Of a stretch of 64,000 bases of DNA, positions 26,374 to 38,200 are shown piece by piece. Source of the stretch: Diphasiastrum complanatum (Eukaryota > Streptophyta > Lycopodiopsida > Lycopodiales > Lycopodiaceae). Location of the stretch: NCBI GenBank assembly GCA_029204225.1, contig MU831559.1, forward strand, positions 62,001 through 126,000, given 5' to 3'. Position 1 is the stretch's first letter; every line of letters begins with the position of its first letter. The position numbers and the translations under genes are program-made. Under the pieces are notes generated by a model, which was not told where the DNA came from, ran no database searches, and saw only the letters and a program-made list of their open reading frames with translations.

Positions 26374-27150
26374 AGATGATGAGTAGGTAAAACTTGTCGC
26401 TTATGAAGATTTTTGTTGTTTTCTTTTCTATTATTCATCTTCTTAAAAGATGTAGGCTGATTGTGTGTACCTTGCCCATAGTTCCTATTTGGTCAAGATC
26501 TAGTTTTTTGTTGAATTTTTGCAAGGGCACACTTAGTGTGAGCCTTTTTCCTAGTAGGCAAGCCTTTTTTTTTTCAACAGACGAGTGTTTTAACACTCTG
26601 TTGCGAGCTTTTCCAAGAAACACTCGCCAATGGCCTAAAATACTCATCTGATGGCTAGTCCTTAGTTTTGAAGACAATTTTCTTAGATGACTGAATTTTT
26701 CTATTTGTAATCATTTTTGGATTCCAACAGAATGCTCAAACCACACGTGTGAGAGCAATCTTTTCTCATATTTTTTTGAAGTTTGAGCTTCAGATACATG
26801 GCCAATTTGTGCATCTAATATATAAAAAATGATTGACGTGAAAGCTTTACCATCCTTGAATTTCTTGTTGTAAATACAACATCAGATCACAATCTTGTGC
26901 CCGAGAATGGTTCATAGTAATAGCGCATTGTGTGCTATGATCTTACTATGCTAGTTATAGATTGAATACTATCTCTACTTCTTGAAATACTTTCACTCTC
27001 TCTAAAATCTTTGATTATGTGGAATTAGATAATTCTAACACAATGGAGTTCACGGAGGAACTCTAAATCACACTTCCACTAATTGATGTCAGTGTGTGGT
27101 TCCTTGGGCTCCTCCATGTGGAAAGGTGGTTCATGACGATGCAATCGATC
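26374..27150. other. Unassigned spacer
   Basis: No recognisable gene. It lies between the degenerate gypsy primer site and an inverted gag fragment. It is probably leader or scrambled retroelement sequence. Confidence 0.4.
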
Positions 27151-27159
27151 ATTCTGATC

Positions 27160-27597
27160 AGTGCGCAATGGTGAGCCCATTCGTGGTTCCCATTTGTCAT
27201 CAGCAGGAGGTTCCATAGGGTTGTCCTTTTCTTGCTCTTTTTCCTCCGCTTGTGCTCTCTATACCCAGTGTCATATCTTCTGCTATTGTCTCCTTTCTTC
27301 CCTCACATTCAGATATGGCGTTGAAGCTGAGGGTTGGTCATCAGTGATCGATGGTGGTGGTGAAGGAGGATGTATATCGTCCCTTGTAAGGACATTTAGC
27401 AATTCTGTGTCACATCCATAGCAGCCGTAATTTCTTCCGCCTTGACACTGAGTTTGAGCTGCATAGGCCGCAATATATTCATTTATGGCAGGATCCATTT
27501 ATGGTTCATCCGGCCCATACCATTGCTGCTGCTCAGGTTGAGGTGGTACTGGCATCTTTGGTTCTACTGCTGTCAAGTTTATGTGGGCCACTTTTGA
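27160..27597 (-). pseudogene. Ty3/gypsy gag zinc-knuckle fragment, inverted
   Basis: Minus-strand peptides EQQQWYGPDEP, DPAINEYIAAYAAQTQ, NYGCYGC and, after a frameshift, HRIAKCPYKGRYTS match the C-terminal part of the gag at 20.9-21.1 kb (MQQWYGPDEP, DPAINEYYATYATQPQ, LYGCYGCGEGHRIVECPNKG). It is therefore a second, inverted copy of the same family. It ends exactly where copia RT sequence begins on the other strand. Confidence 0.75.
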
Positions 27598-29448
27598 AGG
27601 ATTTGAAGACCTTGACAATAGACAATATGTCTGTCGGTTGTAGAGATGCATTTATGGTCTAAAGCAGACATCACGATCTTGGTACAAGAAGCTCGACAGT
27701 CTTCTAAAGTCTCTAGACTTCAATCCTACACAACCAGACTGTAATGTCTACATAAAAGAAATAGAAAAAGATTTTATGATACTTGTGAAAATTGTCAACA
27801 TTTCCTAGCTAGTTTGAGGCCTAAATTGGCAATTTTTGTACATAGTTTTGGATCTAACCTTTCACACATGTGAAAGAGGCCTAGATACTTTTATTCTAAT
27901 AGATATTTCATATTAAAAACGTCTCAAACTTCAGGACCTTCGAAATGACACCAAAATCATGTTATTTGGACATATAGGCCAAAATTGGCTATTTTAGGCT
28001 ATTGGTGTCCTAAAATTGGGTCCTAAGTTCTAGAGAGAGGAGAGAGAGTCATCTCTCTCACCTATATTAGGCTGAAATTTGTGGAGAATAGGTTGGAGAA
28101 ACTTATTGTATTGTTGAGAGAGATCAATAGATCATTGTCACAGTTTCTTCCTCCATTGAGAGCATTGCTTTGTGTATTGTCTTCAAGCCTTTGTGTATGA
28201 TCTTAAGAGGTTTCCAGAAGTGGTAGGCTGCTGTTAGGAGCCCTGCTGCTGTTAGTTTTGGCTGCCATCAGTACCTTTTAATAGTTTATTTTGTCTCTTG
28301 AATGCTTTGTCAAGTTCATGTGTATCAAAGGTAGCATTAGGATGCTTTGCCATTTCTAGCTTTTGTAGCTTGTTGTGCAAAGATCTTAGCCAAGTATTTT
28401 GGGAGTTTAGATCCATTCAAGATCCACTTTTTTCACAATACTGACTATTTTCGTGGATGATTATCTTATGATAGAAAATCTTTTGATACTAATCAAGGAC
28501 ACGAAGAGTCATATTTCTGAAAATTATGAAATCACAGATCTAGGAGAAGCAACAAAATGCCTCGGACTGGAGATCAGAAGAGATCGAATAAAAGACAAAA
28601 TGCACCTGAGTCAGTCAGAATACGCCAGAAAAGTGCTAAAGCAGTATCACATGATGGACTGCAAAGAAAAAGCCACACCAATGATAGCTAGAGCCAAGCT
28701 GACGAAGCAGGATTGTCCAAAAACAGAGGAAAAAAACAGAAGATGGAAGGTATACCCTAACAAAATGTAATCGATAATATGATGTACCTTACAATTTGTA
28801 CTAGACCTGATCTAGCTTTCTCTGTTTATGCTTTAAGCCAATTCTCTTCCAATCTTGGCATGGCACATTGGCAAATGACAAAACGAATCCTACAATATCT
28901 GAAGGGTACCCAAAATATGGGACTAACCTACAGAGTTGACAACGAAAGGAAAGGATTCGAGCTGCACCACTATAGTGATGCAAGCTGGGCGAGCTGCAGA
29001 GATGACAACAAGTTCATAACTGGAGGATGTTCAATAGCGTGTGGAGCAGCAATCAGTTGGATATGCAAAAAACAAACCTTGGTAGCTCAATCCTCATGAG
29101 AAGCTGAGTACGTCACAGCTTCGAAGGTGACAAACAAAGTAGTTTGGTTGCAGATGATGCTAGAGGCAATTGGAATACCACAAGGAGAACCATGCATGAT
29201 GATGATGGATTCTCAGAGTGCCATTTATCTATCCCAGGATTCTGTCTTCCATTCAAAGACAAAACACATACATCTGAAGTACCATCACATTCGAGATTTG
29301 ATCTCGAAAGGAGAGCTCTAGGTCCAATACATAAAGTCTGAAGACATGATTGTAGATTTGCTTATGAAGCCGCTCAACAAGCCACTCTTCGCAAAGCAAA
29401 GAAAGACAATTGGATTAAGCATGCAAAGTTGCAAGGTTCAAGAGAGAG
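27597..29448 (+). pseudogene. Ty1/copia reverse transcriptase and RNase H, split by a solo LTR
   Basis: The RT part (27597-27783) has YGLKQTSRSWYKKLDSLL and PDCNVYIKEIEKDFMIL. After the solo LTR it resumes at 28443 with the catalytic VDD box, then LGEATKCLGLEIRRDRI and the TRPDLAFSVYALSQF block. RNase H follows, with catalytic Asp in HHYSDASWAS, Glu in the EAEYVTASK block (a stop codon sits just before it) and Asp in MDSQSAIYL, ending in HIHLKYHHIRDLI. Stops at 28768, 29098 and 29319, plus frame breaks, inactivate it. The next LTR begins at 29449. Confidence 0.85.
27784..28437. repeat. Solo LTR with perfect 5-bp target duplication inside copia RT
   Basis: A 654-bp insert starts TGTGAAAATTG and ends TTTTTTCACA, an 8-bp inverted terminus. 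It is flanked on both sides by ATACT (27779-27783 and 28438-28442). Removing insert plus one ATACT restores the RT reading frame across the catalytic aspartate box. This is the expected product of LTR-LTR recombination of a full element. It has no coding sequence. Confidence 0.9.
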
Positions 29449-29890
29449 TGTCAGAAATTGTGAGCTCCTGCAACTTTGCCGTGACGCGAAGCGAAGCGAC
29501 ACGAAGCGAAGGTCGAATGGCGAACAATTCGCGAAAGTCAACGTATTACGAAAACCCTAAAACACAAAACGAAGCGAAGGTCGAAGGTCGAATGATTCGC
29601 GAAAGTCAAACATACCTCCAAGACCAAAAGACACAACACAATACGAAACAAAATGAAAACAAAAGAAAATCTTCCGCGTTGCTAGTTGGCAGCTCAACGG
29701 GCATGGAATCTTAAACTTCACGCTCAGCTGAAACAATTAGCAATAATAGAGAGTAACTAGCTAGTTGATTAACGTTAACTACTCTTGTAATTCTCTGTTT
29801 AGCTATCTTGTAAACTCCACATAGTGGGGAGATATAAATTGTGTGATGTGATCTACATACTGCACTAGATTCTATCGAAATTTCAACTCA
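29449..29890 (+). repeat. Probable copia 3' LTR
   Basis: It follows a short purine-rich run (AGAGAGAG) after RNase H and starts TGTCAGAAATTG. The proposed end is CAACTCA at 29890, which is less certain. Near the start are repeats of GAAGCGAAG/GAAGGTCGAA words. A TATAAATTG stretch at 29831 lies after GTGGGGAG. No second copy is in the window to confirm the borders. Confidence 0.55.
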
Positions 29891-30677
29891 GAATCTAACT
29901 TCAGTATAAATGAAAATATTTAGCAGTGTTTCTAAATCAATCTACCTGTGGTAGATCTACAAAAGCTAATAAATGAGAATGGAAACTAACCATATGGAAG
30001 ACATGTTTGGAAAATTAGATTTGTAGTATAACTTGATGTAACTCAAATGAACTTGTTCCAATCTGAAATCTTTATCATCGGTGGATGACTTGGCTAATTA
30101 ATTTTTAGTTAGCTACAAAGCACCTTCTCACATTGTTCCGAGCTAGAGGAATTAACAACCCCAACTAGTACACAACAATAATTTTTGACAAAAACTTCAA
30201 TTGGTTTGATCATATACACCTCACTCATAATGGACGTGGAATTTCAAACCATATTAAGTAGCAAAGGCTTGGTCAATTCATTCTTAGTCTTGGTAAGCAT
30301 TGTACCAGAAATAACCTAGCTCAACATCGAGTATCTTGGTAATATCAAGTGTCATTTATGATTTATCTCATACTTAGATATTATAAATTGTAGAATAGCA
30401 TGTTAGTTACATGTGTTTCTGCAACTAAAGGAACAAAAGACAACCCACTATTCCCTTCTTGATTAACTTCAATAACAACATCTAGTTCCAAAGATGTAGA
30501 CAGACTATTAGTCTCATAGTATTTTATTAGTGCTCAAGATCAAATGAAACACTATGTGGATATGAAAAAGTCACTTCTTGAGTTTCAAGAAGGTAGTTAA
30601 GTGTATTTTTTAATATCCAATGACTCCAAAGAGATGCTACTAGAAAGCATTACAAGCTACCCACAAGGTATTGTGGA

Positions 30678-30741
<64 letters not shown>

Positions 30742-31690
30742 ACATTCATACACAAATGAGCTTCATCACATGAGATATAATGTTTCGATCTACCAATGAG
30801 TACGTCGACGTTGCACATGTCAATATTTATGTGCATCTACATGCATATGAAACATGCATTACCGAGTGGATGTATGTTTGGTCCGCCAACACCTCCATGG
30901 AAGCTAGACGTGCCAATTGATTCGAAGCTTGGTCGACAACGTTGCCAGCTACTCTTGATGGAGAGTTAAAGTGCCAATTGATTCGAAGCTTGGTTGACAA
31001 CGTTGCCAACTACTCTTGATGGATTGACATAGAGAGTTAAAGCTTCGCGTGATTTCCCCCTCTTTCTCTCTCTGTGGGGTGCGACATGATGTAAGCACAT
31101 CGAGGAACATCAGCCAATGGACTGAACTGGAAACTACCTCTTACACATGCACTCCACACATAGGTGAACTACATCTAGAGAGAAGCTATATCAAGGTCAA
31201 TCTTAAGGATAATAGTAGGCTGAATTATTAGTGGTGTTATATCACATCATGGAACACTCTTTTTGCACATTCAAAAACTAATGTTCACCATGGCTCTCCA
31301 CTTCAAAAAAATGATCTCACATCCACCAACTAATGCGCAAAAAGAGCGCACGAGGACCCGCCCCCCCCCCCAATTCTCTCTCTTTCTTAAGACAATTCTT
31401 CTTCGTCTCGAGTTTGAATACCAAAAACAAGTCCATTAAGCAAGTGAAACGAGGAAGATGCAAAGGTGGCAGAAATCCAAGGGACACACGCAATTTTGCT
31501 TTCGTTCTCTTTTATTTTTGGATGGAGAGAGTCAAGGGAAGCTGTTTTCTGGAGCGTGGTTATGGCAATGGCAGCAGCCAATAGACGAAACAATTTTTCA
31601 TGCCTCGACGTTTCACCTCCTATTCTATGTTTTCTCATGATCTTCATTTGACTAGATCTGATTTTGCTCTCCAAGAAAGATGCTCGTAGA
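29891..31690. other. Intergenic stretch upstream of the SH3P gene
   Basis: No gene recognised. It contains a perfect (CA)n run of about 60 bp (30679-30739) and a tandem duplication of about 63 bp (30910 and 30973, each with CCAATTGATTCGAAGCTTGG, a GACAACGTTGCCA block and TACTCTTGATGG). It ends with short frames at 31333-31704 that look non-coding. Confidence 0.5.
30679..30739. repeat. (CA)n microsatellite, about 60 bp
   Basis: A perfect CA run, the only sizeable AC microsatellite in a window otherwise dominated by CT runs. Confidence 0.95.
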
Positions 31691-32269
31691 GCCGAGCCTT
31701 GCAATCTGCACCGTCATAGAGCCTCCGATAGAGCGTGGTGCAAAGATTTGGCCAAAACATTGTGAAGCTTGCCAAACCAGATTTTCCGTTTAAATTCATA
31801 GCAGAGCAGGGCAAATTTTCATCAGGTGCATTGAATGCCTCGCTTTCTTTGTCCAGATTTCTTTTATTATTGACTTATTTTCGATTAATCAGATCTGGAA
31901 AGTGTATTTTGTCTTCTGGGTCTACACTTGAGGAGAGTAGATGCTGACGGGAAGATTTCCTGTAGATTAGTTGATTCACAGGCAAGAAATTTCTCAGGGA
32001 ATAACTGGTGTTTTGTGATATTGAGCTCACTTTATGCAAAGGGGCATATAGTGTAACGGCGTTAAGTTTAATCTCGTTGTACTTTAATTCGGGTAATTTT
32101 TTTTTTAAATTAGAGGATTTTCGGGTGAAAGTCAAGAAGGTTATCATGGAATAACTGGTGTATTTTGCATATCAAACTTATTTTAATCAATAGTTCATGT
32201 GTTGATTGATATGTTGGTTTACCCAATCATCTGTCATTATCTAATTTTGCTATCTACTATCGGCAGCAG
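31690..32269 (+). promoter_or_regulatory. Probable 5' UTR of the SH3P gene
   Basis: Sequence directly upstream of the ATG at 32270 contains no in-frame coding extension. The ATG is preceded by TATCGGCAGCAG, which looks like a splice acceptor, so a 5' UTR intron is likely. The transcription start was not located. Confidence 0.35.
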
Positions 32270-35200
32270 ATGGACGCTATCAGGAAACAAGCCAGTAAGT
32301 TTCGGGACCAGGTTGCGAAACAGCAACAGGTAGGCCACGCTCCTCTTATTTCTATGTTCAGATTTGCTGTTAGCATGAGATTAGTAAGCTTATAGTTGTC
32401 TTCAGAAGCGAATATGCATAACAATCAGGCTAACGCAATCATCACGGCCATGCGAAGACTATTCGACCTTCTATTCTTTCGCATTAATCACGTATTTGAG
32501 TTTGATATGCAGTTTACATGCTCATCTCTGAATGCATTCGGATATCTAACCTCCTTTCTGTTAATTCCTTGTATTCCGTTTCATTAGTCATTGTGATCTA
32601 TTTTCTTTTTTCATTATAGTTCCTTCTAATTATTCATTAATTTTCTTTTTCGGTATTTCTTATTACTCGCTGTGCATGGTTATGTTTTGGGATTGTTATC
32701 AGTTGTTACAGAGAGATTCGGTGTATTAGACTGTATACATTAAATAACGATGAAATTCTTTTAACAAACTGTTTGTGCTATGTTAATCAGGCGGTTTTGA
32801 AGCAGTTTACAGGCCATGGTGGTAGTGACATTGTAATAATTGATGAGGCAGAACTTCAAAGACATCAACAGTTGGAGAGACTTTACATATCTACTCGGGC
32901 TGGAAAGGTGGTTTTTGAAGAAGAACACTACATATGCAAGCTTGACAGCTTTTGTAACTGGAATTTCTGATCTTTGCTTAGAAAACTTTACAAATCAATT
33001 TGGGCTTTTCTTTTCCAGAATTTGTTCATATTAAATTTCAAGTGCTACTTCTGTTATGCTGTTTGGCAGCATTTCCAGCGAGAAATTGTCAGGGGAGCGG
33101 AAGGATTGATTTCAAGTGGCTCAAAACAGCTCGAAATCTGTGAGTTTTTAAGAGTTGTATATTCTACCATAGTTGTTTGTTACTAGGGGACCAACTTAAG
33201 TCCAATTCACTTGTCAATTATGTATTTGCAGCTTGTAAGCTGGGAGAGGATTGCCGTAAGTATGCCACTGAGAGTCCTGGTGCTAATGGTGCCCTTGCAA
33301 AAGCTTCAATGCATTATGGACATGCCCGGCAACAAATGGAGAAGGAGAGAGAGGGATTGCATCGAGCATTGGGCACTGAGGTTTGTCTTTCTAAAATTGC
33401 TACTTGACTTGGAAACTCTATGTGATATTGTCAGTAAAATGTTATTGATTCACTCCAATGATAACAACATTTAATCAATTTTTTTTTTCCACCATCCAAT
33501 AATAAACTAAATGAGACCGGCTAAAATAAAAACGGTTTTATTCGTGATGTATTGTTCTGTGCATTATTTTCCTTTCTTTTGGTTTATTTTTAGCGTTTAG
33601 TTGGGAGTGGGATTAAGAAGCCTTTTATGAGTTTTGACAACAATTTTCTAGGTTTATTTTAGCATGGTCAAGGAGTAAGTATATTTGGAATCAGAAACCA
33701 ATTATTTCCTAAATTTAAAGATCATGAAGCACTAATTGAACACTTCAATGTTTGATGGCTAGCTAAAGATAAAGAAATATCATTTTCATAAGAAATAACA
33801 TGCTGGAATTTATAATTTATAGCGGAGTTGCTCATTGTACTAGTCTCATGGAACTGCCACGACTGATTGGATGTCAACCACTAGTACTCACAAAGGCTTC
33901 TCAATTTCTAAGAAGAACACTTGGACCAAAGGTTTTAATGAAGGAAAAAGCCTTAAGTTGAAGGATAGAACTTTTCATGGGGGGTTTGAAACCTACTTTT
34001 TGCTTTGGATTTCAACAAGCTTGCAACTTTACTAAAAAATTCAAGAACACGTCAATTTTCAAATCAAGTTAAGGACGAAACCTTTTACAAAGACTAGACC
34101 CAGGTTATCACTTTCATAAGGGAACCCTCAAATGTCTACATAATCCGCTACCTCCTTTCCTCTTCATACAATGCTTCTTCATGATCCACATTATGTGGAG
34201 ACTTCATATGAAACAAAACAACTTCAATCGTTTTTCAATGTGGCTACCTTAAAGAATGCTTGCAAGGTTTCTCCTTTGAGATTGTTCCAAGAAAATATCA
34301 TGCTAGAAATTGGGTTGCAAGTAAAAAATCCTCCATGTTTTCAGATTGTGGGCTAGATCATGCACACTTGAGGGTCCACAAGATCTTTACACCACAAGAA
34401 ATTAGTCTTCAATCAGGTTTGTTTCACACTCTATCCATAATATGTATGGCCAGAAAGATAAAGGTTCAGGTTGGTAAAGGGCTCACAGGCTGCAAGAACT
34501 TCATTGCTGATTTTCTTTCATGTGGTTGAAGTTTGAGCCATTGGATTCCAACCGAATTCTTCACACTGCTTCAAATGGTGCCTTCAGGTACTACATGGGC
34601 AATAGCAACATGATTGCACCAACAATCAACCAAAAAACACTTTGCTGTCAAGCACAATTATTCATGAAATTCAACGATCGTCTCTATGTCAAATATTGAC
34701 AATAGGGGTTTATTGTCATTTGGTACCATGGCTGAACTAGGGCGTTCCGGAACGCGTTCCAAAAAATCAGTATTAGGGTTTTTGGGAACGCAAATTTTTT
34801 TTTTTCTGCTTTTTTGACTCGGGCCTTAATTTTTTTTGGCTCTCCTTGAAATTTGTTTAAGAGAGATGTTAACAAATGAGCTAAACTGCAATAAGAGCAG
34901 ACAAAGGTAACGGTTTCTATGCGAACCTGTTGGAATTGTTCAGACTATTGACCTGAAATTTACTTTTTTACCTACCAAAATAGGTCAAAAAAATGGAAAA
35001 AAAAGGGTTTTGGGTGTAAAAGAAGAGGGTACAGTACATGGTGCAGGGGACTGGTGCAACAACACATGGGCACTGTGGGTGAGCAGACCATGGGGCCAAT
35101 GGGAGAGCAACACAGGGGGGGAGCATCACATGGGGGCAGGTACAGAGGCACATGGAGGGATGATGTGGTTCCACATGGCCGATCAGGCTGTGGGGATAAA

Positions 35201-38200
35201 TAAGCACTCATAATGCCATTGTGATCGGCATTTTCAGAGGCTGTGAGAGAGCTAGTGATAGACAGTGAGAGACCAAGCGAGAGCCGGTGACAGGCTGTGA
35301 GAGGTTGTTTGAGAGCCAGGGTGCTGTGAGAGGGTGTTCAAGGACCAGGGTGCTGTGAGGAGAAGGTCGATCGAGATGGCAGAGCGCATACCACCGAAGC
35401 CCGAGGGCGAAGCCAGGAGGAAGCTCGAGGAAGATATCCGAAGGCACAACGAAAGACATCGGAAGCAAGAGGCAGACATTGCAGAGATGCTGCGACAGAC
35501 TCGGGAGAGACACCTAGAGTTGCAGATCCCCGCCCCCGCTGTGGCCCCTGCCCCTGCTGTCAAGCTGGATTTGGATGAGCAGATCGGAATGAACTTCACA
35601 CGACGGCAGCTCATCATGGTCAGGGAAAGGGCGGCCAGACGTCGGGCTAACCAGGAGGCAGAGCGAGAGCGACAGAACAATGCACCTGACGAGGGCGAGG
35701 AGTCGGTGGAGGATCAGTAGGCATGTTTAGAATAGATAAGGTCCAGCCGTATGTGGGGACTGTTGCTATATAATTTTCGGCAGTTTAGGGTGCGGCAAAT
35801 AACTAAATAGCTGCTTAAAAAAAAGACCGGATATGTAATGTTATCTTGATACAACGACTAAATGAATATATAGTTGTTTTTTGTGCAACGCAAGCCTGGT
35901 CATGTGAAATGCAATCTCTGTATTTTTTTAAATGCAAATGTAAAACATGTGTTTATGAAATGCCGTTTGGGGTGCAGGTATAATTGCTATGCTCATTATG
36001 TAGGTGCATTTATGTGAAGCTATCATTCACTTCAGTCGAAATTAGTTGAAAATAAGATTCACACACACACATAGAATTTGACATAAAATTGAAAATACAG
36101 CATCACATGTACAGAGCGACATACGCACATTGTGCAGTAAAAAAAGTACGCCAAATACTGTATATAATGTGAAAAATGATCTGAGTACAATGGTAGACCG
36201 TCTGCTAGAGACAAACTACTGAAACTAAAATAAGAGAGCCACAATCAATGCTCTGGCTCTGACTCAGACGAATGCTCTGGAGACAACTCAGGGCCTCGAG
36301 CTGACTCTCGTAGCCGATATCTCTGCCTGTCTGGAACTGGCATGGGCTGTGTGTCCGAGGAGGAGGACTCGTCACTAGCATCATCCCAATCTGCCTCTGC
36401 ATTAGCCCCCAAGCAAGCCAAACCAACAACACCTGCTCCAGCTGGCTGTAATCCTGCACCTCTAGCTATACCTGGAGCCCTGCGTGGTCGTCCTCTCTTC
36501 CCTGGCAGTTTCTGTGCCTTGCCTTTCTTGTTCGGTGCACCCTTGGGCCTTCCTGGTCTCTTGCGGAGAAGAGGAGCTGTCAATGCCTCATCACCCCCAT
36601 GCAAATCACCTGACTGGCTAGGCTGGGCCCAAGCTGAGGCCGGCTGGGATAGGGAGGCAAAAGAGGGAACTCCCTGTGCACCTGAACGAGGAGGATGAGC
36701 TCGTGGAGTGTGTGCCCTTGGGGCTGCTGCAGGTGGAGGAACTGGCTGTGCAGGAGGCGAGTACAGCGGCGATATGTATTGAAAGGGGCGCTGCGGTGGC
36801 CGGTACTGGTACATCCTGGGTGCTGCCAAAGGGGGAGCTAGTGGAGTGGGTGTTGCCAAAGGAGGCGGATGTGGAGTGGGTGCTGCCACTGGAGGAGCAG
36901 CTGGAGGAGCCACTATGGATGTGGGCGCTGCAAGAGAAAACCTCGGCACAGATGGTGGCCTGCCATGGAGACCTGGTGCTGCAGAAGTGGACGGCGATGG
37001 AGGGGCTGCAGGCCTGAATGGCATCGGTGGCACTGGAGGAGCTGTGCGGCGCACATATACCCTCCGAGGAGCTGGAGGAACTGTAGACACCTCATGCGCC
37101 TACTCTGGCTGGGACTGTGTGTATGGCATGCTGGCAAGAGATGAAGGGGGTGCCCTGACACTCAGCATCTGCTGAGCCTCTGAATCCAATGTGGCAATCA
37201 AGTCGTCCAGCTGGGCATCTGAATACAAATGATCTGGGCTCTGGGCCTCATCCTGTGCACCATCCCCTGAATCATCCTGTGCACCATCCCCTGAATCAAC
37301 TCGTGCCTCATCCCGTGCCTCATCATGTAAACCCTGTAGACCCTGCATGCCTCCCAATCTGTGCAATCAAAGTCATCTGGTGCCTCCTCTGGTGTGCTGT
37401 CGTAGTAACGGCCATGACTTTGTACTGCACGCATCCAAGCAGCTGCGGGACCGGCATCTAAATCACTCTGCCCTCTATCAAGAGCCTCCTCCATCATGTC
37501 GACATAGGTAGGTATGCCACTGGCCCCCCCCGTGTGCCCTGCCTGTCTCTCGGTATAACCTGTGCCATGTGCCCCACCTCTGCCACGTGATGCACCTGTG
37601 ACCCCTGCCCATGGCGTGTGCCCTGCACCTGTATCATCTGCCTCATCCCTCTCTGATCTGGCAAACACAACCCGAATGGGCTCATCCTCATCATGCTCAT
37701 CCTCTGACACTGGCTCATCTGCCTCATACAATGGGGGCTCTCTGTGCTCAAGCCCAAGCTCTCTCTCTCATCTCAGCAAGCTCCCTCTCTCTCTCTCTCT
37801 GCCATCAACTGTGTGCCCAAGTCATCTGCAGGTATGGGATGGACGCTGTCCGTAGGCAAGTCAACCTAGCGCCCCAAATCAGATATCTTCGTCTGCAAGG
37901 TCAAAATTGGCAGGACAACAACTTGATCAAAAATTGAAACCTACATTTTAGTGAGACGTCAACCAACATGCTATGGGAGAATAGCCCATCACCTGCAATG
38001 CGCTCGTAATGGTCGGCAGTCTCCTGGTGAGACGTGCGTTGGTGCTGCAGAACACCAACCGCTTTAGCTGACTCACTGACAGCCTGTTTCTTCTTCTCGT
38101 GTGAACGAGGGCCCATGTGCTCCAATTACGCTCGCACACGGAGGCAGCACAATCCTGTGGTACGTGCAATGAAATGGTTTAGCACGTGCACGGGTGGAAT

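Noticed and set aside
30679-30739. CA run considered as part of a repeat array such as CRISPR or telomere
   Set aside because: Plain dinucleotide microsatellite without spacers or telomere-type units.
31333-31704. Short overlapping frames on both strands upstream of SH3P
   Set aside because: No motif, both strands equally open, and the position fits 5' UTR or promoter.
36342-37175. Several plus-strand Gly/Ala/Cys-rich frames opposite the hAT extension
   Set aside because: Shadows of the GC-rich, proline-coding transposase extension on the minus strand; the homologous coding frame in the other copy confirms the minus strand.
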